From assembly GCA_944325315.1 (NCBI GenBank), contig CALVAA010000013.1, positions 1 to 51,702 of the forward strand: a stretch of DNA of 51,702 nucleotides. The letters are read 5' to 3'. The position numbers and the translations under genes are program-made. The notes beneath the pieces are model-generated. The model was given only the letters and a program-made list of their open reading frames with translations, had not been told where the DNA came from and did no database searches. Of this stretch, positions 34,867 to 43,920 are shown piece by piece (within the stretch, counting starts at the first letter, position 1; every line of letters starts with the position of its first letter). The stretch is from Candidatus Gastranaerophilales bacterium. Its GTDB lineage: Bacteria > Cyanobacteriota > Vampirovibrionia > Gastranaerophilales > Gastranaerophilaceae.

Positions 34867-35031
34867 TTAATTAGTTTTATCTAAATTTTTAAGCGCATAT
34901 TCACAGTACTGTATAATCAAATTGTTGAGTGACACATTTTTATTTTGGGCTACCGTTTGCAATTCTTGTACTAATTCCAAAGGCAGTCTAAAAGTTTTAT
35001 TTACCATTTCTGTTTTTTTAATTTTAAACAT
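34867..35031 (-). CDS. Ribbon-helix-helix (Arc/CopG-like) DNA-binding protein, 54 residues
   Basis: A reading frame begins MFKIKKTEMVNKTFRLPLEL and continues VQELQTVAQNKNVSLNNLII, ending YALKNLDKTN. The order of basic beta strand (NKTFRLP), helix A (LELVQELQTVAQNKN), turn with VSLNN, and helix B (LIIQYCEYAL) is that of Arc/MetJ-type RHH repressors, which bind as dimers to short repeated operators. AAGAGA lies about eight bases before the ATG. It is transcribed away from the pyruvyl transferase gene; the 144-base gap holds tandem repeats that suit an operator. Whether it is a free regulator or an orphan antitoxin is open; no toxin gene is adjacent. Confidence 0.8.
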   Translation of the reverse strand: MFKIKKTEMVNKTFRLPLELVQELQTVAQNKNVSLNNLIIQYCEYALKNLDKTN

Positions 35032-35070
35032 ACATAGTCTCTTTAATTAATATTAAATGCAAATTATATA

Positions 35071-35094
35071 TTTATACACCTATTTTATACACCT
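35071..35094. repeat. Tandem 11-bp repeats upstream of the RHH gene, candidate operator
   Basis: TTTATACACCT occurs at 35071-35081 and 35084-35094, a period of 13. The copies sit 40-63 bases upstream of the RHH start codon, where -35/-10 elements would lie. RHH proteins typically bind direct or inverted repeats of this size (known of the family); autoregulation here is inference. Confidence 0.65.
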
Positions 35095-35102
35095 GTTTTT
35101 TT

Positions 35103-35132
35103 AGTGCAAATAGCACTTAATTATGTTATATT
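35103..35132 (+). promoter_or_regulatory. Inverted repeat and extended -10 promoter of the pyruvyl transferase gene
   Basis: AGTGC-AAATA-GCACT (35103-35117) is a perfect inverted repeat in the -35 region. TGTTATATT (35124-35132) is an extended -10 element (TGN plus TATATT). The gene's start is 43 bases downstream with a normal ribosome site, so this gene has a leader, unlike its neighbour on the other side. Confidence 0.55.
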
Positions 35133-35175
35133 GTTAATAGTAATTTTTTTTGATTAATATAAAAGGAAATAATAA

Positions 35176-36351
35176 ATGGCATTTTTGAAAAAACTTTTAT
35201 CTTTATCAAGTTTAGGACTCGATAAAGATAAACCATATTTATTTGTAGGTGCAATGAAAAGAAACCATAAAAATAAAAACCTTATGGAAGATTCCGGTTT
35301 TAATATTGGAAACTATGTTGTAGGGCATTATGGCGCCGATACTATAAAACACAGTCAATATTTTCAAACAGGTCTTGGTAGTATAAACCCAAAATATATC
35401 AATAAAAATTATTCTAAACTAATTATTATTGCAACAAACTGGTTTGCAAAATATATGGAAAATTTATACGATTACAATTATTTAATAAAAAAATATAAAA
35501 AAATTAAAATTCCTATTGTATTAATGGGGCTCGGTACAGATATGTCCTTAAATGAAAATAGTAAAGATTTTGTTAGAAACTTATCAAAACCAATGAAAAA
35601 ATTCTACAGAACACTTGCTGATATGACACCTTCAATTTCAGTTAGAGGATATTTTACGCAAGAAATTTTAAATTTAGCAGGCATTAAAAATACTGTTGCT
35701 ACCGGGTGTCCATCTTATTATGTAAACGGTACATCAAATCCGGAAATAATTAAAAAACAGTATAGGGATGATTTTAAAATAAACTTTAATACAAATCATT
35801 CGTACAATGAAATATTTAAAAAATTTGTTAATAATGGAAATGCATATTTTACTATTCAAACTGAAACCATGCTAATGGAGCTTGCAGATTATCAAAACGA
35901 AATTCCAAAAAATATCTTACAGGCTATAGCAAAAGAATACGGTATAAATGAAGAAAATTTGTCAAAGGACAATAAAAGATATGTTTATTTTGATGATATA
36001 GAAAATTGGGAAAATTATATCAAACAAATTGATTTTTCAATTGGTACAAGAATCCATGGTGCAATTATTGCACTTAAAAACGGAATACCCGCAGTTATGA
36101 TTCCAAATGATACAAGAACAAAAGAGATGGCGGATTTGTTTAATATCCCGCAGGTTGCATTCAATACTTTTACAGATGAAAAGGTTTCAATAAGAAAAAT
36201 ATATGAGCAAGCCGATTATAGTAAGATGAATGAAGCTTATCCTAAACTTTTAACTAATTATATTTCATTTTTAAATACACACAATCTGGTTTTTGAAGGA
36301 AGAATATTTAACAAAGAAACTAAAAAACAGGAAGCATCATTGTGTCGTTAA
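35176..36351 (+). CDS. Polysaccharide pyruvyl transferase family protein
   Basis: At 391 residues this is a second, distinct member of the pyruvyl transferase family. It opens with a basic N-terminus and KPYLFVGAMKRN, has YVVGHYGADTIKHS, IPIVLMGLGTDM and SVRGYFTQEIL in the middle, and GTRIHGAIIALKNGIPAVM near the end (the conserved His/Arg motif). It likely ketalises a surface glycan with pyruvate. Upstream lie a palindrome and the divergent RHH gene. AAAGGAAA precedes the ATG. The 3' end overlaps the convergent small gene by 32 bases. Confidence 0.85.
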   Translation: MAFLKKLLSLSSLGLDKDKPYLFVGAMKRNHKNKNLMEDSGFNIGNYVVGHYGADTIKHSQYFQTGLGSINPKYINKNYSKLIIIATNWFAKYMENLYDYNYLIKKYKKIKIPIVLMGLGTDMSLNENSKDFVRNLSKPMKKFYRTLADMTPSISVRGYFTQEILNLAGIKNTVATGCPSYYVNGTSNPEIIKKQYRDDFKINFNTNHSYNEIFKKFVNNGNAYFTIQTETMLMELADYQNEIPKNILQAIAKEYGINEENLSKDNKRYVYFDDIENWENYIKQIDFSIGTRIHGAIIALKNGIPAVMIPNDTRTKEMADLFNIPQVAFNTFTDEKVSIRKIYEQADYSKMNEAYPKLLTNYISFLNTHNLVFEGRIFNKETKKQEASLCR

Positions 36352-36613
36352 ATTTGGTCGTATAATCAAGAGCTCTTTGATGATTTATTTGTCTTGTATC
36401 AAGTTTTATTTTTCTTTTTTGGTTTTGATTTAACTCGTTTTGAACTCTTTTAATATCTTTTGATTTTTTCATATTATCCGTATTAATTAAAGTTGAATCA
36501 TCTTCTATATATTCAATAGAATTTATCGGTGTATCTAATAAAAGCGGGGTTTCTTCTCTGGCATAAGAATAAGAAAGCAGCATAAGAAATAAAACAAAAA
36601 CAATTTTTTTCAT
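36320..36613 (-). CDS. Small exported protein, 97 residues, unknown
   Basis: A signal peptide (MKKIVFVLFLMLLSYSYA) precedes a short acidic then Lys/Asn/Gln-rich mature part, probably mostly unstructured or helical; no family recognised. The ATG overlaps the tsaC stop by four bases (ATGA), and AAGGGG lies upstream, which supports reality. Its last ten codons overlap the 3' end of the convergent pyruvyl transferase gene. Confidence 0.65.
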   Translation of the reverse strand: MKKIVFVLFLMLLSYSYAREETPLLLDTPINSIEYIEDDSTLINTDNMKKSKDIKRVQNELNQNQKRKIKLDTRQINHQRALDYTTKFNDTMMLPVF

Positions 36614-37164
36614 AATTTAATTACCCCTTTTCTTAACACCTTATACTTTTCATTTTCGCACAATATCACCGTCGAGGGCAAGTTTAGATTTTCTATGTCT
36701 GTTATTGGTTTTATAATGGTAGCTTTGGTGGAAAATTTTTCTTTTGCCTCATTGTAATTTAAAACCGGAGGTTCAGATGAAATATTGCAAGACGTTGTAG
36801 CTAAAACATTTCCTTCAATTTTATCTGCAAGCAAGCAAAAATCAGGGCTGTTTGGAACTCTAACGCCAATAGAATCAAGGTTAGATGTAATTTTATCAGA
36901 ACATAATAAAGATTTCTTGAATATCAAAGTAAGAGCTCCGGGAAGATATTTATCAATAAGTTTATAAGCATAAGGAGGAATGTATTCAATATATTTTTTT
37001 AAATTTTTAAAATCATTACTCATTAAAATAAGAGGTTTTTTAAGGTCTCTTTTTTTTATTTCATATATTTTATCAATTGCGATATTATCATCCGGATGCG
37101 CCCCAAAACCCCATACGGTATCTGTTTTAAAAGCCAACACTTCGCCGGGTTTAAGTTTATACAT
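36610..37164 (-). CDS. tsaC: Threonylcarbamoyl-AMP synthase (YrdC/Sua5 domain)
   Basis: TsaC makes threonylcarbamoyl-AMP for t6A37 tRNA modification. The YrdC signature is clear: AFKTDTVWGFGAHPDD, IYEIKKRDLKKPLILM, LPGALTLIFK, GVRVPNSP and ATTSCNISSEPP. At 184 residues it is the short form without the Sua5 C-terminal domain. It overlaps the murJ end by eight bases. Confidence 0.93.
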   Translation of the reverse strand: MYKLKPGEVLAFKTDTVWGFGAHPDDNIAIDKIYEIKKRDLKKPLILMSNDFKNLKKYIEYIPPYAYKLIDKYLPGALTLIFKKSLLCSDKITSNLDSIGVRVPNSPDFCLLADKIEGNVLATTSCNISSEPPVLNYNEAKEKFSTKATIIKPITDIENLNLPSTVILCENEKYKVLRKGVIKL

Positions 37165-38767
37165 TTTTTTCCCTTTTTAAAAACTTATTTTCCAATTTTT
37201 CTTTAACGTCTTCAAGATATTCGACCTTTAAAATATGCGATAAAGCTATATACACCCCTAAAGAAAATGCAAATATCAAACATACGCTTACAATTTTATA
37301 AACAAATGTATAAACAAAAAATTTAGCAAGAATTATATGCAATAAACTGCCGGCCAAAAAAGCAATTGAGGCACAGAGTAAAATTTTTAACAGTTGCTTA
37401 AAAAAAGCATGGTATCCTATTGAAATTTTTTTTCTTATTAAAATTGCAAGCAAAAAACTGTTTATTGTTGTAATTATTGTAGTAGAAAGAGCAATACCAT
37501 TAATCCCCAGCGGTTTTGTAAGTATTGAATTAAATATAATTTTCATTAATATTGAACCTATTGCGATATAAAAAGGTGTTTTTGAATCATTAAAAGAATA
37601 GTAAAGTCTAGTAATTGAGTCTCTGAACATATACGGTATTATTGATAATGATATAAAAAACAATACCGATGAAACCATCAATGTAGCATTATGGGAAAAA
37701 GCACCCCTTTCAAGTGCAATCGAAATTAAATCAGTACCGCATATAAAAATAAATATCATTACAAAAGTACCGACAAAAATCAAAGAACCAACGCCCTTGT
37801 TAAAATAATACCTCACTTCATCAAATTTTTTTTGAGCAACCAGCTTTGAAAACAAAGGAAATAAAGGAACTAAAAGCGCCGATAACATAAGTCCTACCGG
37901 AAATTGAAAAATTCTGTTTGCATAACCATAAGCAGTCCACTGTCCTTCAGCAAGACCCGAAGCAAAGAATATATCAACATAAATTCCTATCTGGCCTATA
38001 GTAGATGATAAAAAAGCAGGCATTAAAAGTTCTAAAATTTCGTTAAAATTTTTATTATGAAAAAAGTCAAAACAAGGTTTAAAAGTATACCCGAGCTTAA
38101 TTACTACAGGCGACTGTAAAAGAAGCTGCAAAAAAGCGCCGATTGTTGTTCCCAGCGCAAGATAAATACCCTCTTTGTCACCGTTAGAAAAAAATAAAGT
38201 TAAAATTATACCGAAAGAAAGCATTGAAGGAGCTATATTTGGCAATAAAAATTTGTTATATGTAACTAAAATTCCGTAATAAAGCCCTAAAAGCGCCCCT
38301 ACTACAATTACCGGCGACATAATTCTTAAATGACTTGCCGCCATATGAGATAACTCCGGACTTGCTTGAGAAATTATTATCTTCATTACACCTTCAGGAA
38401 AAAAGAAACAAATTAGAGCAATTAATCCAAAAATTAAAATGGAAAATGTTTCGTAAGTATTAAAAAGTTTTTTAATTTCCAAAGTCGGTTTTATTGAAAA
38501 ATCTTTTACTAATTTTGAAAAAACACTAACTGTGGCGCTATGAAAAGGACCGCCCATGCCGCCTAAGATAACAATTGCAAGGGAAGGAATTTGATATGCA
38601 TAAAAATAAGCATCCGATACAATACTTGCTCCGTAATAATTTGCAACAACAATATCTCTTAAAAAACCGGCAATTTTTGATAATAAAATAACAATTACAA
38701 TAAGTCCCGCACTTTTCAAAAGACCGGCTGAAGCGGTTTTTTTAATGTTACTATTTTGCGCTTCCAT
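37157..38767 (-). CDS. murJ: Lipid II flippase MurJ (MviN family)
   Basis: MurJ flips lipid II across the inner membrane for peptidoglycan synthesis. The 536-residue protein has about 14 hydrophobic helices. GFLRDIVVANYYGAS near the N-terminus (the conserved Arg in helix 1-2), DAYFYAYQIP, YYGILVTYNKFLLPN, ASGLAEGQWTAYGYANRIFQFP and YYSFNDSKTPF match the family. The stop-start junction with spoIID-like is TAATG. Confidence 0.95.
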   Translation of the reverse strand: MEAQNSNIKKTASAGLLKSAGLIVIVILLSKIAGFLRDIVVANYYGASIVSDAYFYAYQIPSLAIVILGGMGGPFHSATVSVFSKLVKDFSIKPTLEIKKLFNTYETFSILIFGLIALICFFFPEGVMKIIISQASPELSHMAASHLRIMSPVIVVGALLGLYYGILVTYNKFLLPNIAPSMLSFGIILTLFFSNGDKEGIYLALGTTIGAFLQLLLQSPVVIKLGYTFKPCFDFFHNKNFNEILELLMPAFLSSTIGQIGIYVDIFFASGLAEGQWTAYGYANRIFQFPVGLMLSALLVPLFPLFSKLVAQKKFDEVRYYFNKGVGSLIFVGTFVMIFIFICGTDLISIALERGAFSHNATLMVSSVLFFISLSIIPYMFRDSITRLYYSFNDSKTPFYIAIGSILMKIIFNSILTKPLGINGIALSTTIITTINSFLLAILIRKKISIGYHAFFKQLLKILLCASIAFLAGSLLHIILAKFFVYTFVYKIVSVCLIFAFSLGVYIALSHILKVEYLEDVKEKLENKFLKREKNV

Positions 38768-40452
38768 TATTGAAATTCCACCCTGTATTTAACATATTTT
38801 CCCCGATTTTCACGAGTTAAAGGAGCAAAAACTATAGTGTTTTTTCCTTCTTTTAAATATTGAGTAATATTTATTTTAATAACTTTATTTTTTGAAATTT
38901 CTTTTGTGGATAAAAATTCATATTCATTTATCTTAAAGGGGAATTCATTTACGCCTTTTTGGTTATTTATAAATAAATATGCTTCTTTATATGCTTTTTT
39001 GTCAAAATAAAATTCTGTTTTATAAAAAATATTATATTCGTTATATAAAACCGTTTTTGGAATAGTCGAAAGTTTAATATCAGTGTAATAATGCTTTAAA
39101 ATTTCAGAATACTTTTCGCCCTTCTTTGCAAGATTATATGCGCCGTATTGGCTCATTCCCACACTGTGTCCAAAACCGCCTCCCGTAAATTTAAATACCG
39201 TTGGGTAGTTTTCATCGTCTTCAAAACTGAAAAAGTCTATAAGGCTATGGTCTTTTGTTCCATCTTCCAATTTTTCAAGCTTCTCTTTGCCTTCAGCAAC
39301 AACAAAAAAGTTTGCGCTGGGCAAAATTGAAGAACCTTTTTTAAAAACCCTTCTTATGCCCAATTCTTTTTTTATTCTGTACTCACCTGTTTTTGCTACT
39401 ATTTCAAGTTCTGTAATTTTTCCGGATTGTGTTCTTTTTATAGGTTTAATTTCTTTTAATCCTTCAAGTTTAATATCTCCGTCATAATTTGGAGTAACTA
39501 AACCCGCTTTTGATTGAGCTTGTAGAGTATTATGTAATATTTCTTCCAATTCTTTTCTTTCAAATTCAATATTCCATCTGTATTTTGGAGAATTTAAATC
39601 AATTCCGCCTTTAGTATCCGAATAAAATTTCTTAACATCTTCTTCGCTTTTTAGCGGTTTTTGGTTTTCGTCGTCATAACGTGCTTTCAGGTAAGGATGT
39701 TTATTTGATTCAGTACCGTCTCCAAAAACATCGTCCCAATCATCCGTAATTCCCGGGGAAGTAGAAAAATAAAGAGCACTTATAGGTTCTTCATTATAAA
39801 TAGCATAAATTCCTTCTGTTTCACTTACCGCTCTGTCTGAAATATCCCTGTGGGAATTTATACCGTAGTACACCTGAGAAGCAGTAGAATCAACTACATC
39901 GTAATTAGGATTAATATTTGCATTCAAAGCATAATTTCTTGCCGCAACCGCTTGAGCTTTAAGTGCTTCAAGGCCGAATGAAACAGGCATCTCGTTTGGA
40001 ACAACGCCTCTTAGATAATTTTGCATATCAATAATATTTATAACATTAAACCTGGTGTTGTTTCTTGAAGCCCTTAACTCAATCAAACCGTAATATCTGG
40101 CCGGAGCACCTTTTCTGTTTAAATCCAATATTTGGATTTCTTTATTTGAACTCAAAGTTAGCGGTCCTTGAAGATTTTTGTATTCCAAAGAATCATTAAC
40201 ATATATATTAAAACCGTCTTCAAAAACAATTTCAATTGGCTTATTCGGTTCAATATCATTGAGTTTTTCACTTTTTGACATGTCTATAATTTTAATAGTG
40301 TCTTCACTTTGAAATTTAATTTTTTGATAGTCCCAACTCGAAAAAGACTGGTTTGAAATTGCAACTTTTACAATAGTTTTTTCATTTGCCGCAAAAGCCG
40401 GTATCATAAAAAATAAAGTAAAAATAATTGCCGCTAAAAACTTAATTCTCAT
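38767..40452 (-). CDS. SpoIID/LytB-domain protein
   Basis: A signal peptide (MRIKFLAAIIFTLFFMIPAFA) precedes a beta-rich region; the SpoIID catalytic domain covers about 125-475: YLRGVVPNEMPVSFGLEALKAQAVAARNYAL, then SQVYYG, and HSVGMSQYGAYNLAKKGEKYSEILKHYY at its end. The family trims peptide-stripped peptidoglycan (lytic transglycosylase in sporulators); homologues occur in non-sporulating bacteria. The last 80 residues are beta-rich and may bind wall. TTTACA-17-TAAAAT with the -10 box six bases before ATG suggests a leaderless mRNA. It heads the operon murJ-tsaC-small exported. Confidence 0.9.
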   Translation of the reverse strand: MRIKFLAAIIFTLFFMIPAFAANEKTIVKVAISNQSFSSWDYQKIKFQSEDTIKIIDMSKSEKLNDIEPNKPIEIVFEDGFNIYVNDSLEYKNLQGPLTLSSNKEIQILDLNRKGAPARYYGLIELRASRNNTRFNVINIIDMQNYLRGVVPNEMPVSFGLEALKAQAVAARNYALNANINPNYDVVDSTASQVYYGINSHRDISDRAVSETEGIYAIYNEEPISALYFSTSPGITDDWDDVFGDGTESNKHPYLKARYDDENQKPLKSEEDVKKFYSDTKGGIDLNSPKYRWNIEFERKELEEILHNTLQAQSKAGLVTPNYDGDIKLEGLKEIKPIKRTQSGKITELEIVAKTGEYRIKKELGIRRVFKKGSSILPSANFFVVAEGKEKLEKLEDGTKDHSLIDFFSFEDDENYPTVFKFTGGGFGHSVGMSQYGAYNLAKKGEKYSEILKHYYTDIKLSTIPKTVLYNEYNIFYKTEFYFDKKAYKEAYLFINNQKGVNEFPFKINEYEFLSTKEISKNKVIKINITQYLKEGKNTIVFAPLTRENRGKYVKYRVEFQ

Positions 40453-40458
40453 ATTTTA

Positions 40459-40487
40459 ATTTTACAATTAAAATATATTAATGTAAA
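40459..40487 (-). promoter_or_regulatory. Strong sigma-70-like promoter of the spoIID operon, leaderless
   Basis: On the minus strand TTTACA (40482-40487) and TAAAAT (40459-40464) are 17 bp apart, each one mismatch from consensus. The -10 box ends six bases before the ATG at 40452. No ribosome site is present. Confidence 0.78.
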
Positions 40488-40523
40488 ATTAAAATATAAT
40501 ATATTATATTTACGGAGGTAAGG

Positions 40524-41906
40524 ATGTCTTGTGAGGACAATTTAAGAAAATTTAGCTCACTTCAGTTATTGAATTTTTGTATAGGTTTTTTTGGTTTACA
40601 ATTTGCTTGGCAAATGAGGATAATTTTATCAGGGCCTTTAACCGAATCTTTAGGCGCAAGTCCTTTATTATATGGACTTATATGGCTCGCCGGTCCTGTG
40701 ACGGGAATTGTTGTTCAACCAATAATAGGAGCATTATCCGATAATACATTTACAAAATTCGGAAGAAGAATACCTTACTTGTTTTTAGGCGCTTTATTCG
40801 GCGCAATAGGGCTAATTTTACTTCCCAAAAGCGGGCTTTTAAGTTCCTTATTTCCGCAAAACAGACCCGATTGGCTTGCACTTTTTATTGCATCAATTTT
40901 TATATGGATAATTGATGCTTGTGTTAATGCTGCACAAGGTCCGTATAGAGCGCTTATTCCAGATAATATTCAAAAAAGTCAACATGCAATTGCTAATTCA
41001 TATCTTAGCTTTGCCATAGGATTAGGTTCGGTTGTAGCAGCAGGAACAGCACCGGCTCTAAAGTGGGCGTTCGGTTACCAAATGTCTGTTGATGCACAAT
41101 TCACAATGGCAGGCTTAGCATTTATTTTAGGCATGCTCTGGACTTGCATGACTTTTAGGGAATCTGTTCCAAATAAAGAAGCGATGATTGAAATGAAACT
41201 TGAAGCAAAAAAAAGCGCTTCGAAATCATTTTTTCAAAATGTTAAAGAATTTCTATCAACAGATCCTGAAATCGGCAAAATTTGCATGATTCAATTTTTT
41301 ACCTGGATAGGGCTAATGAGTCTTTTAATTTTCTTTACACAATACGTTGTGCATATTCTCTACCAAATTCCAAACACGGCAGATTTAGCTCCGAATATTG
41401 TTGATACTTTTCAGGCAAAACAAATTGAAGCACAAAATTTTTCGTCTATTTGTTTTGCATTTTTTAACCTGGTTTGTTTTATTGTTGCAATTCCCATTGC
41501 AAAAATGGCAGAAATCAACGGCAACAAAAGAGTTCATGCTATTTCTTTATTATTGATGGCCCTATCCTACCTTTTGATTGCTTGTTTACCAAACAAAGTA
41601 ACGGTTTTTGCATCAATGGGGCTTGCAGGAATAGGTTGGGCGTCTACTCTTGCTTTGCCTTTTGCAATGCTTTCAAAATATATAAAAGAAGGAACTGAAG
41701 GCTCAGCTATGGGAATATTTAATATATTTATTTCAGCTCCACAAGTGCTTGTTTGCACCCTTTTGGCCTGGTTTATCAATACATCTGTATTTAAAATGGG
41801 AGAATATACAAACAACCACTGGGATTATGCGTTCTTGTTCGGAGCTTTTATGTTGATTGTTTCTGCATTTATCACAATAAGCATAAAAGAAAAAGAAGAA
41901 AACTAA
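40524..41906 (+). CDS. MFS transporter, SLC45/GPH-sugar-like
   Basis: Twelve hydrophobic helices and the MFS loop GALSDNTFTKFGRRIPYLFLGA (between helices 2 and 3; Gly/Asp/Arg pattern) are visible, with WLAGPVTGIVVQPIIG typical of the sucrose/maltose-type (SLC45) branch. DACVNAAQGPYRALIPD after helix 4 supports this branch. It probably takes up a disaccharide or related sugar with cations; substrate is unknown. GGAGGTAAGG precedes the ATG. It converges with the exchanger gene with a four-base overlap at the ends. Confidence 0.88.
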   Translation: MSCEDNLRKFSSLQLLNFCIGFFGLQFAWQMRIILSGPLTESLGASPLLYGLIWLAGPVTGIVVQPIIGALSDNTFTKFGRRIPYLFLGALFGAIGLILLPKSGLLSSLFPQNRPDWLALFIASIFIWIIDACVNAAQGPYRALIPDNIQKSQHAIANSYLSFAIGLGSVVAAGTAPALKWAFGYQMSVDAQFTMAGLAFILGMLWTCMTFRESVPNKEAMIEMKLEAKKSASKSFFQNVKEFLSTDPEIGKICMIQFFTWIGLMSLLIFFTQYVVHILYQIPNTADLAPNIVDTFQAKQIEAQNFSSICFAFFNLVCFIVAIPIAKMAEINGNKRVHAISLLLMALSYLLIACLPNKVTVFASMGLAGIGWASTLALPFAMLSKYIKEGTEGSAMGIFNIFISAPQVLVCTLLAWFINTSVFKMGEYTNNHWDYAFLFGAFMLIVSAFITISIKEKEEN

Positions 41907-42928
41907 ATTAAAATGTAAATAAAGAAAAGCAAATAAATTAAAACCACAAACAAAAGCAATGTGGTTTTAATTTTTTTAAATACAATAAGTGATAACATAA
42001 AAATTATAGCGCAAATTAAAGATAGTGAAGCATTAAAATATAAAATTTTACTCAAAATCCATGGGCTGAAAACCAATCCAATCGAAGTCGGAATCATTGA
42101 CTGAAAAACAATGCCGCCCAAAACATTTGAAAAAGCAAGGTCATCTTTTTCTTCTTTTATCCAAATAATGCTGTTTATACACTCCGGAAGCTCGGTTGCA
42201 AATGGCGTGATAAAAAGACTTAAAACCACTGAATTTATATTTAAAATTTTTGAAAAATATTCAATTTCACAAACAAAAAAATGGGAAAAAACGGTAAGAA
42301 AAGCTATTGAAACTAAAAATTGGATAACTACATATGTTATTTTGTCTTTAGCTTTAAATTTAAAAAGTCTGCACAAAAACAGTTCGCCTTCAGTATTTTC
42401 GCAAGAATTTTTTGTTGATTTTAATATTGTCCTTGATACAAATACCAAATATAAAATTAAAAGAAAAACTGCAATTAAAACTTTAAAAATTTTACAAGGA
42501 ATAAAAGAAGCAAAAAGAGCAATACCAAAAGCAAAAATAAAATATTTATATTCTCTTTTGGCACTATTTACATCAATATTAAGTTGTTGATTTTTTCTTT
42601 TGGTAATCAGTAAACTAACTCCCATAAAAAAGGATGCTAAAGTTAAAAGCATAAACGGAGAAGCAAATATAGCACCTAATGCAATATTTTGCCCTTGAAC
42701 AATATCTTTTTTAAACAAAACAGAACCAAATATTGCAACCAAAGGAACAATTGTTTCCGGAAGGCTTGTGCCGATAACAGCAAGAACCGAACCTACAGCA
42801 TTGTTTGATAATTTTAATTTTTGCCCTAAATGCTCTGTTGACTGCGAAAAAAACAAACAAGAGCATATTATTGCAACAAGACAAAAAATTGTAACAATAA
42901 GATGTATTAAAACTACAGATAAAACCAT
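41903..42928 (-). CDS. Sodium/calcium exchanger-family membrane protein
   Basis: Ten or so helices with two inverted alpha-repeats are visible: GSVLAVIGTSLPETIVPLVA in the first half (Glu in SLPE) and LFITPFATELPECINSI plus NVLGGIVFQSMIP in the second. These are the ion-coordinating motifs of the CaCA superfamily. It likely exchanges Ca2+ (or another cation) for Na+ or H+. AAAGGAAA is the ribosome site. Divergent from nrnA with a 36-base gap. Confidence 0.87.
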   Translation of the reverse strand: MVLSVVLIHLIVTIFCLVAIICSCLFFSQSTEHLGQKLKLSNNAVGSVLAVIGTSLPETIVPLVAIFGSVLFKKDIVQGQNIALGAIFASPFMLLTLASFFMGVSLLITKRKNQQLNIDVNSAKREYKYFIFAFGIALFASFIPCKIFKVLIAVFLLILYLVFVSRTILKSTKNSCENTEGELFLCRLFKFKAKDKITYVVIQFLVSIAFLTVFSHFFVCEIEYFSKILNINSVVLSLFITPFATELPECINSIIWIKEEKDDLAFSNVLGGIVFQSMIPTSIGLVFSPWILSKILYFNASLSLICAIIFMLSLIVFKKIKTTLLLFVVLIYLLFFIYILI

Positions 42929-42948
42929 TATATTTTCCTTTGTTTTTA

Positions 42949-42957
42949 TGTTATCCT
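42949..42957 (+). promoter_or_regulatory. Candidate extended -10 promoter of nrnA, leaderless
   Basis: TGTTATCCT is a TGN plus TANNNT element that ends seven bases before the ATG at 42965. TATCCT is a weak match and the element is less certain than the others. No ribosome site is seen. Confidence 0.45.
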
Positions 42958-42964
42958 AAACATA

Positions 42965-43918
42965 ATGGAAAGAGAAATTTTAAATTCAATAAATAATGCT
43001 TCTAAAATTTTAATTGTAACCCACGTTAACCCGGATGGTGATACTTTAGGCAGCGCAAGCGCACTTAAAAGCTACATTGGCTCTAAAGCAGACATTTTAG
43101 TCCAGATTAATGATAACTTTAACTTTCCTTATACCTATAGCTTTTTACCGCATATAAATTCCGCAAAAAATCTGTCAAATATTCAAAACGAATACGATTT
43201 GATAATTGCACTGGACATTGCTTCTATAGACAGAATAATAGATAATGCAAGAAAAATATTTGATACCGCCAACAACACAATAGCAATAGACCACCACAAA
43301 ACAAATAAGGGTTTTGCAAAAATCAACTACATTAAAGGCGGAATATCATCAACCGGTGAAGTTTTATTTGATTTATTTAAAAGTTTAAATATAAAAATTA
43401 CAAAAGAAATGGCAATTGGACTTTTTAGTGCGATTTTAACCGACACAGGATGTTTTAAATACGAAAGCACAACACCTCATACATTCAAGATTGCTTCAGA
43501 ATTGTCCGAATGCAAGATTAACACTTCGGAAATTGCAGACTTATGTTACAATAATAAACCAAAAAACCTGATTCTTTTTCAAAACACTCTTATCACAAAT
43601 GCTGTTTTTTGTCTAAATGATAAAATAGCTTACACTTTAATTACAAAAGAAATTATAGAAAAATTCAGTGCAAAAGATGAATACACGGAAGGCATCTGTG
43701 AAACTTTAAGGTCAATATCAGGAGTTGAAATTGCTTTTGTATTAAAGGAAACACAAAACGGAATAAAAGTTTCAATAAGAACAAAATCAATTGATGCTAC
43801 AAAAATTACTGAAAAATTTAAAGGCGGAGGTCATAAAAGAGCGGCAGGATGCACTGTTAAAGGCAGTATTAATCAAGCATTGGAGCAGCTTTTAGACGAA
43901 GCAAAACTCTTAATTTAA
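42965..43918 (+). CDS. nrnA: DHH-family nanoRNase/pAp phosphatase
   Basis: NrnA degrades short oligoribonucleotides and dephosphorylates pAp. The DHH motifs are VTHVNPDGDTLGS, ALDIASIDRI, AIDHHKTN and ILTDTGCFKYESTTP; the C-terminal DHHA1 domain ends with FKGGGHKRAAGC. The length of 317 residues is typical. No ribosome site precedes the ATG. yihY-like follows after two bases. Confidence 0.94.
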   Translation: MEREILNSINNASKILIVTHVNPDGDTLGSASALKSYIGSKADILVQINDNFNFPYTYSFLPHINSAKNLSNIQNEYDLIIALDIASIDRIIDNARKIFDTANNTIAIDHHKTNKGFAKINYIKGGISSTGEVLFDLFKSLNIKITKEMAIGLFSAILTDTGCFKYESTTPHTFKIASELSECKINTSEIADLCYNNKPKNLILFQNTLITNAVFCLNDKIAYTLITKEIIEKFSAKDEYTEGICETLRSISGVEIAFVLKETQNGIKVSIRTKSIDATKITEKFKGGGHKRAAGCTVKGSINQALEQLLDEAKLLI

Positions 43919-43920
43919 CT

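Noticed and set aside
34815..35175. Toxin-antitoxin pair formed by the RHH gene
   Set aside because: No toxin-sized frame overlaps or follows it; the neighbour is an enzyme gene on the other strand side.
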